The notes: generated by a model from the letters alone, not told the origin. A stretch of 64,000 nucleotides of DNA from Isosphaeraceae bacterium EP7 (GCA_038400315.1 CP151667.1:496001-560000), one strand, 5' to 3'. Positions 8,873 to 20,811 are shown, counted from the first letter of the stretch. Translations and numbers: made by a program.

Positions 8873-9358
8873 TCAGCCCGCCTTGCTGTCCGCGTGGTGC
8901 GGGTGGCCCGACTTCATGGCGGCGACCATCGCGCGGCAGGAGGATTCGCAGGCCTTCAGGGCCGTGACGGCCTCCTTCATTTCGCTGGAGTCGAACTTGG
9001 CGACCTCGGCGATGGTGTCCTTGCAGGCTTCGGCGCAGGCCGCGCAGGAATGGGCCATCAGCGGGCTGTGCTTGGAGATCAGGCACGCCGAGTGGGCGCA
9101 GAAGGTGGCGCAATCGCCGAGCAGGATCATTGACTTGTAGTGATCGGCCTTGCCGCTCGCGACCATCCCTCCGCAGTGGTGGTAGGTCTCATTACACGAG
9201 ACGGCGCACTCGCCACACGCCTTGAGACAGTCCGCGTGGACCTTGTCGTGCATGTGGTGTTCGTGCTTATCATCCGGGGCGGCGGCGTTGGCGTTCGCAC
9301 CCAACGCCATCAGACCCACGCCCGCGCCCAGCGTCCCCAGCATTTCGCGACGAATCAT
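8873..9358 (-). CDS. Four-helix-bundle copper storage protein (Csp1-like)
   Basis: This 161-residue protein probably stores Cu(I) outside the cytoplasm. The start MIRREMLGTLGAG followed by a hydrophobic stretch resembles a Tat signal peptide. After it comes a His-rich patch (KHEHHMHDKVH) and then 13 cysteines spaced along four predicted helices (CLKACGECAVSC, CATFCAHSAC, CAACAEAC, CESSC). The Csp1 family binds many Cu(I) ions through exactly this kind of Cys lining, and Csp1 proteins are Tat-exported. The start at 9358 has a strong GGAGGAGA site, whereas the open frame extends farther upstream without support. A CopA-type ATPase lies 6 kb away, which fits a local copper theme. Confidence 0.9.
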   Translation of the reverse strand: MIRREMLGTLGAGVGLMALGANANAAAPDDKHEHHMHDKVHADCLKACGECAVSCNETYHHCGGMVASGKADHYKSMILLGDCATFCAHSACLISKHSPLMAHSCAACAEACKDTIAEVAKFDSSEMKEAVTALKACESSCRAMVAAMKSGHPHHADSKAG

Positions 9359-9613
9359 GGTCGTCTCCTCCGAGGTGGATGTCCCGATTCGCGGGGCCGA
9401 GACGGACAGGCCGCTCGCCCCGATCATGAGGGAGTTCTTCCACGCAACTCCCGCGCCTGCGACGACGGGCGCCCGGTTCGGCCCGCGGGTCCGCGCCAGG
9501 AAAATTTGCCGCAGAAAGGTGTATTGGCGGGGCCCGTTCGGCGCAACATAAGGGCGGCGGGCGCGACGGCGGCTCTGCCGATGGCGATGGCCGGGCATGG
9601 GAGGCTCCGATCG

Positions 9614-12103
9614 ATGCGAACGGGCTGGTCGAGGTCGCTGACGCGAGACGTCGGGCGGCTGGCGGGGGCGGGCACGCTGGCGGGCCTGACCGAGGGGGAG
9701 GTCCTCCACGAGTTCGCCAGGCACCGCGACGAGGTGGCCTTCGAGTCGCTGATGCTCCGCCACGGGCCGATGGTCCTGGGCGTCTGCCGCCGCTGGCTGC
9801 GCGACCCGAATGACGTGGACGACGCCTTCCAGGCCACCTTCCTGGTGCTCGCCCGGCGCGCCCGATCCATTCGCCCGGGCGCGGCCCTGGGGCCCTGGCT
9901 ACACGGGGTGGCCCGACGGATCGCCGCGCGGGCCCGGTCCGAGGCCGACCGCAGGCCGCACCCCGGGCCCGGCGCAACCGCCGAGCTGGCCGATCCCAGG
10001 CCCAGCCCCGGCCCCGAGCTGCGCTGGGCCCTGGACGACGAGCTGGGCCGGCTCCCCGAGAAGTACCGGGCCCCGCTGGTGCTCTGCTATCTGGAAGGCC
10101 GGACCCACGAAGAAGCCGCCGCGGCCTTGCGCTGGCCGGTCGGCACGGTGCGCGGCCGGCTCTCTCGGGGCCGGGACGCCCTCCGCGATCGCCTGACCCG
10201 CCGAGGGATCGTTCCCGACGCCGGCCTGGGCGTCGCACTGACGGTCGAGCCCGCCGAGGTCGCCCGCATCCTGTCCGCGATGAGCCCGGTCCCCGCCGCA
10301 TTGATCGAATCGACCCGCCACGCCGCGCTCGGTGCCGCCGCTGGCCAGCTTGCCGGCCGCCTGGCGCTCTCCGCGCGGGTGGTCACCCTCTCGGAAGGAG
10401 CGACCAAGGCCATGACCCTGATCCCCCTGAAAGCCGCCGCAGGCTTCCTCTCCGTCGGCCTCGTCGCGGTCGGCGCTACCGCGATGGCCGCCAGGGGCTA
10501 CGGCCCGGGCTCCGGAGTGTCCTCGGAGCCGATCAAGTACCCGCTCATCCGGCTGGCCGTCGCCGATGCCCCGTCCCTGCCCAATCAGAATGACGGCAAC
10601 AGCCCGCCGATCCTCGCATCCAACGAGCCCCCGCCCGCAAGCTCCAATCAGCCGCCCGCCATGCCCGAGGAGATCGCGCATTCGCCGTTTGAAATGGACA
10701 GGGCGCTGCCTGGAAGCCCGCCTAACGGGCTTGCGCCGCCCTCGCCCAACCCGGAATCGCCGCTTCCGTCACCCTCGTCGATTGATGGTGTTCCGGTGCT
10801 CCCACCCATGCCGTCGTCAGATCAACCCTTCGATGTCGCCGACGGGCGAGTGCCGCCGATTCTGGACCATAACACTGAGCGGCCTTTACCTGCTCCGGAG
10901 CCTAGCACCGAGCAGCCTCCACTCGTCCTCCCTGAGAAGCCGACCCCGGAAGAGAAGGTTCTGTCGCCCAGGCGGCCCGGCGAGTCGGTGGCGAAGTATC
11001 TGGAGCGAGTGGGGGCGGAGATCGATGCAATGGTCAAGGAACTGACCGACGAACGGAATACGATGAGGGCTCGTCTGCATCAGATCGATTCAGATCTCGA
11101 GCGACTCGCCGGCTTCCAGAATGCCATGGGGATCGGTCCTGGAAACCTTGGGGTTGGCCGCGCACGTCGTAGTGCGATGCGCAAGGCGGATCCGGCAACA
11201 GAGACCGAGTTGGAGGATCCCGTTCCCGGCGGGTTCGAGCCCGCCAACCCTGCTGAGGATGTACCGCCCTCCGAAGCTCGGGCACCTCGCCGGAGGCCGA
11301 CGATCCCCGTCGAAGGCGCGGAGCTTATTCCGGCAAAGACCGAGCCCATTCCTCCGGATGCCGACCCTGCTGGCGGGGTGACCGTGAATAGGACTCCCAC
11401 ACGTCCCGTTGCTAATGTCGACTTCAAAGTTGCCGGCGAGAACAAAATCCTCGACATGGGCGAGGAAATGAATTTTATCGTTCGGATACGCAATCAAAGC
11501 GAGGTGGACGCCCACAAAATTCGGGTTCAGGCCATCGTCTCGGAAAACCTCAAGGTCGTTAACGTCACCCCCTTCTCCAGGGATGTGCAGCAGAGGCCTT
11601 TTGCAACGAACGACATCCGGACCGTCATTAATTTTCCGCTCATCGAGCAACTTTCCGCTTCGACGGCGTCCAGTCTCATGTCCGTCATGGTCATCCGAGT
11701 CAAGGCGGTCAAGCCAGGAGGCCGGGCCTCCTGCCGTGTCCAAATCACTCACCGAGACCTCGACGGCGACTACCTCGAACGCAGCGCCTCCGTTCAGATC
11801 TCTCCCAACGACGCCAGAGGCACTGATCCGGGGGGACTCGAAGAGTTGCCCGCCGGGGTGGAGCCCGCCCCTTCCTCACGGCCTTCCCCGACGCCTACGC
11901 CGTCAGTCCCAGCCGTCGCACCGATCGCGTCCGAACCAACCGTGCCTCCGGTTTCCGAGGCCCGGCCCACTGAAAGCTCCCCCATCGACCCTCCTGCCAC
12001 CCAGCCCGCCGACGCACCGGCGACTCCTACGCCCGGAAATGAGCCAACCCCCACGCCGAAAATTCCGAGTGAGGCGGTCCAATTAGAGTCCCGCCTCTTA
12101 TAA
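9614..12103 (+). CDS. Membrane-anchored ECF sigma factor with long extracytoplasmic C-terminal extension
   Basis: An 829-residue protein. Residues about 30-110 are sigma region 2 (HGPMVLGVCRRWLRDP, DAFQATFLVLARRA) and about 140-200 region 4 (LPEKYRAPLVLCYLEG, EEAAAALRWPVGTVRGRLSRGR). After a helical linker a membrane segment lies near 272-293 (AAGFLSVGLVAVGATAMAA). Beyond it come a Pro/Ser-rich stretch, a short coiled coil near 455-490, a DUF11/CARDB-like beta domain near 590-725 (MGEEMNFIVRIRNQSEVDAHKI) and a second Pro-rich tail. The layout suggests a sigma factor held at the membrane and controlled by its own outer domain, as proposed for planctomycete ECF groups with C-terminal extensions. 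GGAGG precedes the ATG at 9614; an upstream ATG at 9581 is also possible. Confidence 0.88.
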   Translation: MRTGWSRSLTRDVGRLAGAGTLAGLTEGEVLHEFARHRDEVAFESLMLRHGPMVLGVCRRWLRDPNDVDDAFQATFLVLARRARSIRPGAALGPWLHGVARRIAARARSEADRRPHPGPGATAELADPRPSPGPELRWALDDELGRLPEKYRAPLVLCYLEGRTHEEAAAALRWPVGTVRGRLSRGRDALRDRLTRRGIVPDAGLGVALTVEPAEVARILSAMSPVPAALIESTRHAALGAAAGQLAGRLALSARVVTLSEGATKAMTLIPLKAAAGFLSVGLVAVGATAMAARGYGPGSGVSSEPIKYPLIRLAVADAPSLPNQNDGNSPPILASNEPPPASSNQPPAMPEEIAHSPFEMDRALPGSPPNGLAPPSPNPESPLPSPSSIDGVPVLPPMPSSDQPFDVADGRVPPILDHNTERPLPAPEPSTEQPPLVLPEKPTPEEKVLSPRRPGESVAKYLERVGAEIDAMVKELTDERNTMRARLHQIDSDLERLAGFQNAMGIGPGNLGVGRARRSAMRKADPATETELEDPVPGGFEPANPAEDVPPSEARAPRRRPTIPVEGAELIPAKTEPIPPDADPAGGVTVNRTPTRPVANVDFKVAGENKILDMGEEMNFIVRIRNQSEVDAHKIRVQAIVSENLKVVNVTPFSRDVQQRPFATNDIRTVINFPLIEQLSASTASSLMSVMVIRVKAVKPGGRASCRVQITHRDLDGDYLERSASVQISPNDARGTDPGGLEELPAGVEPAPSSRPSPTPTPSVPAVAPIASEPTVPPVSEARPTESSPIDPPATQPADAPATPTPGNEPTPTPKIPSEAVQLESRLL

Positions 12104-12179
12104 AACGGTCTTTGTTCAAGACGAGAATAGTCGCATACTCCCAAGGCCCGCTCAACCTTTCACACGCCGCCGCAAGCCT

Positions 12180-12215
12180 CCGAGGCCCCGCCGATTCATG
12201 TCGGCGGGGCCTCGG
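12180..12215 (+). terminator. Perfect 15-bp hairpin terminator after the anchored sigma gene
   Basis: Positions 12180-12194 pair without mismatch to 12201-12215 around the loop TTCATG, followed by TCTTT. It lies 77 bases after the sigma stop. The rest of the 12104-12463 gap shows no gene and presumably holds the promoter of the next gene. Confidence 0.8.
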
Positions 12216-12463
12216 TCTTTGGGGCGGGCGGTCGGGCATCCTCCGAAAGGACGTCGGTCGGTGTATCGCAGTTCGGTGGCTTTATGCTTCGGCGCAGCGT
12301 GGCGCCCGGGCCAATCATCCTTCGCGTGCTAGGGTGCTTGAGTTGAACGGTATTGGATTGGCTTCTCGTTTGCTCTCGGGTGTCCTGCGTGCGAATGCCG
12401 CCCATCAACGCAAATTCATCCCACTTGCCCCTGCCCGATCTTGCACCCTTGAGAGGATGAGCC

Positions 12464-13408
12464 ATGCTTCGCACCCCGGTTCGAGTGGCCCGTTCCCGGT
12501 TTTCCCCGGCGATTGAGGGCCTCGAGCGGCGGGCGGTGATGGCCGGGGTGGGGGCCGCGGCGGAGGTCGCGGTGCGGATGGTGGCGGCCCAGGCTGCGGA
12601 GGATACGCCGACTCCGCTGGATCAGTTCGCCCCGGGGCAGACGTACAAGGGGGAGCCTGGCGGTCTTTATGCGAATGGGAGCAACGCGGCTCCTCAGGCG
12701 TTGCTCGATGCCGTGGATGCGGCGGCCTCGCAGATTCAGCCGCTCAACTCGCGGGGGCGGGCGGCGGCGAACGGGCGGGTCGGGGTGATCGCGATCGGCC
12801 AGAGCACCACGAATCAGTGGTTCCCTTATTTCCAGCGGCTGGCGCGGTCGAAGCAGGCCGAGCAGAAGGCGGGCACCTTCTACGTCAATGGCGGGCAAGA
12901 CGGCCAGGGCTCGGCGCAGTGGGCTTATGGCAATGCAACCTGGGCGACCCTGTCCAGGCGGGTCGGCTCGGCGGCACGGTTGCAGGTTCAGGTGCTCGTG
13001 CTGGATTCGGTGCAGTACTATCCGCAGAACGCGGGCAGAGTGCAGGCCCTGGCCAACTCGTACAGCGGCCAGCTCGCGACGATCGTGGCCCGGGCCAAGC
13101 GGGCTTATCCGAACCTGAAGCTCGTCTATGCGCTGCCGTATCACTGGGCCGGCGCCGCGTCGGCCAACAAGACGGTCACCGAGCCCGGCGGATATGAACT
13201 CCAGTTCGGCACTCGCCAGCTCGTCACGACGCAGTCGTACAACCAGCCGGTCACCGCCCGCGGGCCGGAAATCTGGGCCCAGACCCGGAACCCCGCTCTC
13301 TATTACGACGGCGTCCACTTCACCACCCAGGGGCGCCAGACGATGGCCGAGATCACTTACGGCTTCCTGAAGGCCGACCGCGCCGCGGCCCGCTGGCTGT
13401 TCCGTTGA
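12464..13408 (+). CDS. SGNH/GDSL hydrolase-like exported protein
   Basis: This 314-residue protein shows a divergent SGNH hydrolase pattern: GQS at residues 112-114 in VIAIGQSTTNQW at the block I position, and a C-terminal D282-G-V-H285 catalytic pair in YYDGVHFTTQG. Members hydrolyse esters, often on polysaccharides or lipids. In block I the usual Asp before Ser is Gln (GQS), so activity should be tested. The N-terminus RFSPAIEGLERRAVM resembles the LE-x-R type leaders of planctomycete exported proteins rather than a classical signal peptide. The gene stands alone after a strong terminator. The assignment rests on the two short motifs and their order. Confidence 0.65.
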   Translation: MLRTPVRVARSRFSPAIEGLERRAVMAGVGAAAEVAVRMVAAQAAEDTPTPLDQFAPGQTYKGEPGGLYANGSNAAPQALLDAVDAAASQIQPLNSRGRAAANGRVGVIAIGQSTTNQWFPYFQRLARSKQAEQKAGTFYVNGGQDGQGSAQWAYGNATWATLSRRVGSAARLQVQVLVLDSVQYYPQNAGRVQALANSYSGQLATIVARAKRAYPNLKLVYALPYHWAGAASANKTVTEPGGYELQFGTRQLVTTQSYNQPVTARGPEIWAQTRNPALYYDGVHFTTQGRQTMAEITYGFLKADRAAARWLFR

Positions 13409-13530
13409 GCCGCCCGCAGGCCGGCCCTTGAGGGTGCAGCCAAGGGCATCGGGCTTGGATTGGACATGCCAGGGCGGGTACAACGGTTGTCTGTGATCGG
13501 GGCCGAGCGTCGGTTCAACGAAGGGGCGAG

Positions 13531-14430
13531 ATGGACGGGCGGGCGGAGCAAGGGATCAGGGCGACCCAGGTCGGCTTGCTGGTGAACGTGGCCCTGGTGC
13601 TGGTCAAGATGATGGCCGGGATCATCGGGCACTCGTACGCGCTGGTGGCCGACGCGGTCGAATCGTCGATGGATATCTTCTCGTCCTTGATCGTCTGGGG
13701 CGGCCTGCGGGTGGCCTCTCAGCCGGCCGATGAGGAGCACCCCTACGGCCATGGCAAGGCCGAGCCGCTGGCCACGGCGGTCGTCGCGCTGCTGCTGCTC
13801 GGGGCCGCGGCCGGGATCACGGTGACGGCCATCCGCGGGATCAGGGCGCCCCACCAGACTCCGGCGCCGTTCACGCTGGTCGTCGCCGCGGCGGTCGTGG
13901 TGATCAAGGAAGTGCTCTACCGACGCGTCAGCGGCGTGGGGGCCGAGACGGGCAGCCACGCGGTGAAGGCCGACGCCTGGCACCACCGGAGCGACGCGAT
14001 CTCGTCCCTGGCGGCGTTCTTCGGCATCGCCGTGGCGCTCTGGAAGGGGCCCGGTTGGGAGACCGCCGACCAGTGGGCGGCGCTGGTCGCGGCCGTCGTC
14101 ATCGCCATCAATGGGGGCTTGCTCCTCAGGCCGGCGGTGCACGACCTGATGGATCGGAGGCCCGACGCGAGGATCGCCGACGAGGTCCAGGCCCTCGCCT
14201 CGGGGGTCGAGGGGGTCTGCCTGATCGAGAAGCTGCGGGTCCGCCGGTTCGCCTCCGAGTACTTCGTCGACATGCACGTCCAGGCCGACGCGGCGATGAG
14301 CCTGGAGGAGTCGCACAACCTCAGCGGGCGGGTCAAGCATACGGTGCGATCCGCCCTGCCGCTCGTGGTCGAGGTCCTCATCCACATGGAACCCTACGAG
14401 GTTCCGGTGGCCGATCGGGTCTCGGTCTGA
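13531..14430 (+). CDS. Cation diffusion facilitator (CDF) family metal exporter
   Basis: A 299-residue inner-membrane transporter that exchanges divalent metal (Zn, Co, Fe, Mn or Cd) for protons. Two metal-site helices are visible: HSYALVADAVESSMDIFSS (with the DxxxD-type pattern) and HHRSDAISS (HxxxD). HPYGHGKAEPLA, diagnostic for the family, lies between TM2 and TM3. The last 90 residues form the cytoplasmic ferredoxin-like domain (LRVRRFASEYFVDMHVQAD). GAAGGGG precedes the ATG. The next gene, an SBF-like transporter, starts 39 bases downstream on the same strand. Metal preference cannot be read. Confidence 0.93.
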   Translation: MDGRAEQGIRATQVGLLVNVALVLVKMMAGIIGHSYALVADAVESSMDIFSSLIVWGGLRVASQPADEEHPYGHGKAEPLATAVVALLLLGAAAGITVTAIRGIRAPHQTPAPFTLVVAAAVVVIKEVLYRRVSGVGAETGSHAVKADAWHHRSDAISSLAAFFGIAVALWKGPGWETADQWAALVAAVVIAINGGLLLRPAVHDLMDRRPDARIADEVQALASGVEGVCLIEKLRVRRFASEYFVDMHVQADAAMSLEESHNLSGRVKHTVRSALPLVVEVLIHMEPYEVPVADRVSV

Positions 14431-14469
14431 CTTGCATCCGTCGATCCTCGAGCGGCGCGGGATGGTGGC

Positions 14470-15505
14470 ATGGTTGGTGCCTCGATGCGAGTGCTGAAGA
14501 CGTTCGGCGTGGATGGGTTCCTGCTGGGGATGATCGCGGCGGTGGCGCTGGCCTGGGCCTTTCCCGACCCGGGCGCCGAGGGGGGGAGCCTCCACCCCGA
14601 GCTGCTGACCAAGGCGGGCGTGGCCCTGATCTTCTTCCTGCACGGGCTGGCGCTCTCGTTCGCGTCGCTCCAAGCCGGCGCGTTGCTCTGGCGGCTGCAC
14701 CTGGTGGTCCAGGCCGCCACGTTCGTCGTGTTCCCGCTGCTGGGCCTGGCGCTCTTGAAGTTGACCGGACGCTGGATGCCGGACGACCTGCGGCTGGGAT
14801 TCTTCTACCTGTGCGCGCTGCCATCGACGGTCTCGTCGTCGGTGGCGCTCACCGCGGCGGCGCGGGGCAACGTGCCTGCGGCGGTGTTCAACGCCACGCT
14901 TTCGAGCCTGATCGGGGTCGTCGCCACGCCGCTCTGGCTGGGCTGGATGATCGAGGGCGGCGGCAAGTCGGTGCCGATGCTCGGCGTGGTGCTCGACCTC
15001 TTGCTCTGGCTGGTGCTCCCGCTGGTCATCGGCCAGCTCGCCCGACCCTGGCTGGGGGCCTGGGCGGCGAGGAACAAGCCGAGGATCAACCTGGTCGATC
15101 GCGGGACGATCTTGCTGCTGGTCTACACATCGTTCTGCGACTCGGTGAAGCGGGGGGTCTGGACGGGCAACGGGTGGGGTGTGGTGGTGGCGTCGGTCGT
15201 CGGCTCGCTCGTCCTGTTCGCCGCGGTGATGGCCACGGTCTCGGCCGTCTGCGACGCCCTGCGGTTCTCGCGGGCCGACACCATCGCGGCGGTCTTCTGC
15301 GGGTCGAAGAAGACGCTGGCGTCGGGCGTGCCCATGGCCCAGCTCATCTTCGCGGGCAACCCCGGCCTGGGCCTGATCCTGCTGCCGATCATGGTCTATC
15401 ACCCGCTGCAACTGATGATCTGCGGCGTGCTGGCAGGCCGCTGGGCGAAGCGGGCCGACGTGCCCGACCCGGTGTCGGTGAAACATCGGCCCGAGCCCGA
15501 GGCGG

Positions 15506-15519
<14 letters not shown>
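14470..15519 (+). CDS. Bile acid:sodium symporter-like transporter (SBF_like/YfeH type)
   Basis: A 349-residue polytopic membrane protein of the SBF-like branch (PF13593 type, E. coli YfeH relatives). It has about nine to ten hydrophobic helices, beginning [20 protein letters not shown]. Family features include [11 protein letters not shown] in helix 2, the [18 protein letters not shown] segment that corresponds to the discontinuous transport helix, and [13 protein letters not shown] near the C-terminus. The substrate is unknown; relatives include bile-acid and organic-anion carriers. The start at 14470 is provisional because an ATG at 14485 fits equally well and neither has a strong ribosome site. 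Its last 14 bases overlap the convergent CopA gene. Confidence 0.87.
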
Positions 15520-18145
<2,626 letters not shown>

Positions 18146-18405
18146 GGGAAACCTCTTTCTCTTCTCGATCGACGGCGGGCACCGGCTCGCTTAGACTCTG
18201 ACGCGACCGGCCCCTCTGGATGGCTCGCCTTTGATTGTAGCGGAGGCCGTCCAGCGGGGCAGATTGTGCCGCGCCAAAGTCCGATCGCCGGCGCCGAATG
18301 CGCCGCCGCGTGCACGGTCCAGCCCGGCTCACTTCCCATTGTGCCAACGGATTACGGACTGAACTCGAACCCTTCGGGACGGGGCCGCGAGGCCCGCGAC
18401 GCGCC

Positions 18406-19524
18406 ATGATTCTCATCGGGACCGACGAGGGGATCTATCGCTGGTTCGACGGCAACCCCTGGCCGACCTTCCACGGCCTCCAGGGGCGCTCGATCTCGGC
18501 GCTGGCCGCCGGCGGCGGCGGGTTCGTCGCGGCCGTCGACGCTTCGGGCCGGATCCTCGAGTCGCTCGACAACGGGATGACCTGGCGCGCCCTCCCCTTG
18601 CCCGAGGGGCTCGACCGGCCCTCGGCCATCGTCGCGGTCAACTCGCCGGCGACGCTGGTGGTGGCCGCTCGCCCACTCGGGCTCTACGGCCGGCTGGCGG
18701 GCACATCGACCCACCCCCGCCGGAACGTGATCGAGCTGGCCCGCGAACTCGGGCCGATGGTCGTCCGCCGGGCCCGCAGACTCGGCGGAGCTGCCGCCGT
18801 GGCCGAGGCCCCCAGGCGTGGCAAGTCGGCGCAGGGGCAGGCGCCGAAGGTCGCGGTCGACCCGAAGGGCTGGACCAGGCTGGGGCTGGCCACGACGGCC
18901 GGCGCGGGGGTCAGGCCCTTCGTCCGGGCGCTGGCCGCCGGGGCCCTGACGATCGAGCCCCTCTTCGCCGCCCTCGACGGCGCCGGCCTCTGGGCCAGCC
19001 GCGACTCCGGCGCCACCTGGGCCCGCTGCGCCGGGCTGCCCGCCGCCGCCGAGGTCTACACCGTGCGGACCTCGCCCAAGACCCCCGGCCTGGTCGTGGC
19101 CGGCACGGCCGCCGGCTGCTGGGTCAGCAACGACTCGGGCGCCACCTGGGAAGACCGCAGCGGAGGCCTGGGCGATGCCCTGCACGTCCGCTCGGTGGAG
19201 ATCCACCCCGACGACCCCAAATCGCTCCTGGCAGGCGCCGCCCCCGGCCCCGTCGACGGCAAGGCCGTCCCTCGCGAGGGCCTGGGCTTCCGGCTCTATG
19301 AGTCCGCCGACGGCGGCAAGAGCTGGTCGCACGTGAAGCGCGGGATGATCGAAGACCTGGAGTACGATACCATCGCCGACATCCGGTTCGACCCGGCCGA
19401 GCCCCGCAACATCGTCGTGGCCCTGGGGTCCGGCGAGCTGCGCGTCAGCCGCAACGGCGGCGAGTACTGGAGCCCCCTGGCCCGGCAGATCAAGGCCGTG
19501 AGAGCCCTGGCCGCCTCGGCCTGA
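18406..19524 (+). CDS. Asp-box (BNR-like) beta-propeller protein
   Basis: A 372-residue protein built of repeats carrying Asp-box motifs of the S-x-D-x-G-x-T-W type: SLDNGMTW, SRDSGATW, SNDSGATW, SADGGKSW and SRNGGEYW. Such repeats make sialidase-, Ycf48- or sortilin-like propellers. No sialidase catalytic set (Arg triad, Tyr/Glu pair) is evident, so a binding or scaffold role is as likely as hydrolysis. There is no signal peptide (it begins MILIGTDEGIYRW), so it may be cytoplasmic. The open frame extends upstream to 18298, but ATG 18406 starts the first propeller strand. The GH88 gene follows after 46 bases and is probably co-transcribed. Confidence 0.8.
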   Translation: MILIGTDEGIYRWFDGNPWPTFHGLQGRSISALAAGGGGFVAAVDASGRILESLDNGMTWRALPLPEGLDRPSAIVAVNSPATLVVAARPLGLYGRLAGTSTHPRRNVIELARELGPMVVRRARRLGGAAAVAEAPRRGKSAQGQAPKVAVDPKGWTRLGLATTAGAGVRPFVRALAAGALTIEPLFAALDGAGLWASRDSGATWARCAGLPAAAEVYTVRTSPKTPGLVVAGTAAGCWVSNDSGATWEDRSGGLGDALHVRSVEIHPDDPKSLLAGAAPGPVDGKAVPREGLGFRLYESADGGKSWSHVKRGMIEDLEYDTIADIRFDPAEPRNIVVALGSGELRVSRNGGEYWSPLARQIKAVRALAASA

Positions 19525-19570
19525 TCGGACGGACCCTGATGCTGATGGAACCCTCGCGGAGGCCCTTGCC

Positions 19571-20704
19571 TTGGCCGATCCAACGCCCGTCGCCGTCACT
19601 GACCTGATGCCGAGGATCGACCGCGCCTTCGAGTTCGCGGCCCGTCAGGTGCGCGGGGTCATCGATCGGATGCCCGACGAGTTCCCGATCTACACCACGG
19701 GCGGGCGCTGGAAGCACCGGGGCGAGCTCTGGACCGACTGGTGCGCCGGGTTCCACGCCGGGATGATGTGGATCCTGGCCGACCAGACCGGCGACCCTCG
19801 CTGGCGGGCCGACGCCGAGCGCTACTCGAAGCTGCTGGAGTACAAGCAGCACGACCGCGACGTGCACGACCTGGGGTTCATCTTCCTGAACACGTACCTC
19901 CCCTGGTATCGCGCCACCGGCGACGAGCACCTCCACCAGGTCCTCATCACCGCCGGTCGTACGCTGGCGATGCGGTTCATGGAGAAGGGGCAATACCTCC
20001 GTTCGTTCGTGGCGCCCGAGAGCCTGTTCATCGACATCATGATGAACGTGCCGATCATCTTCTACGCCGCGCGCGAAACCGGAGACCCCGACCTGGCACG
20101 CATCGCACGGGCCCACTGCCGGACCACCGAGCGCACCATCGTCCGGCCCGACGGCGGCACCGCGCACGAGGGGATCTTCGATACCCAGACCGGCACCTTC
20201 TTGCGCGAGTCCACCCACCAGGGGCTCAGGCCCGACAGCGACTGGACCCGAGGCCTCGCCTGGTCGCTCTACGGCTACGGCACCGTCTTCACTTACACGA
20301 ATGACCCGGTCGACCTGGCGGTCGCCTGCCGGAATGCCGATCACTATCTTTCACGCTGCGGCGAGAGCATGGTCCCCGCCTGGGACTTCGACGCCACCGA
20401 CGGCCAGGACGACAGCTCCGCGGGCGCCATCGCCGCCTCGGGCCTGCTCCAGCTGGCCGACCTGACCGTCGACGCCCCCGAGCGGTCGGCACGCTACCAG
20501 GCGGCCGCCCTGAAGGCCCTGGACACCCTGCTCTCCGACCGCTATGTCGCCTGGTCCGACCCCGGCTGGGAGGGCGTGCTCAAACATGGCGTCTATCATA
20601 TGCACAAGCGGCTGGGCGTGGACGAGTCGGTGATGTGGGGCGAATTCTTCTTCCTCGAGGCCCTGGCCAGGGTGAAGAAGGCGGGGACCGCCCAGGGGCC
20701 CTGA
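19571..20704 (+). CDS. Glycoside hydrolase family 88 (unsaturated glucuronyl hydrolase-like)
   Basis: A 377-residue (alpha/alpha)6-barrel enzyme of GH88. These hydrolases remove unsaturated uronic acids left at the end of oligosaccharides by polysaccharide lyases, through hydration of the double bond. The two catalytic Asp positions known from Bacillus UGL (Asp88 and Asp149) match Asp100 in VHDLGF and Asp155 in FIDIMMN. SDWTRGLAWSLYGY and DSSAGAIAASGLL are further family motifs. No signal peptide is seen, so action is cytoplasmic on imported oligosaccharides. The start is a TTG with GGAGG 8 bases upstream; no in-frame ATG precedes it. No lyase gene is nearby. Confidence 0.9.
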   Translation: MADPTPVAVTDLMPRIDRAFEFAARQVRGVIDRMPDEFPIYTTGGRWKHRGELWTDWCAGFHAGMMWILADQTGDPRWRADAERYSKLLEYKQHDRDVHDLGFIFLNTYLPWYRATGDEHLHQVLITAGRTLAMRFMEKGQYLRSFVAPESLFIDIMMNVPIIFYAARETGDPDLARIARAHCRTTERTIVRPDGGTAHEGIFDTQTGTFLRESTHQGLRPDSDWTRGLAWSLYGYGTVFTYTNDPVDLAVACRNADHYLSRCGESMVPAWDFDATDGQDDSSAGAIAASGLLQLADLTVDAPERSARYQAAALKALDTLLSDRYVAWSDPGWEGVLKHGVYHMHKRLGVDESVMWGEFFFLEALARVKKAGTAQGP

Positions 20705-20811
20705 GCCCCGCGCCCGGCTCGAGAAAAGATCGTGACCGGTCCCCGGTTTGCACTGCAAGACCGAGGGGCCGGGAGACTCGCCTTCCCCAACGCAGACAGG
20801 AGTCCCGACCG

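Noticed and set aside
9140-9613. Upstream extension of the membrane-anchored sigma factor
   Set aside because: This part overlaps the Csp gene on the other strand and carries no sigma sequence. The true start is near 9614.
13357-15486. 709-residue minus-strand open frame
   Set aside because: It is antisense to the CDF and SBF-like genes, which have clear membrane motifs.
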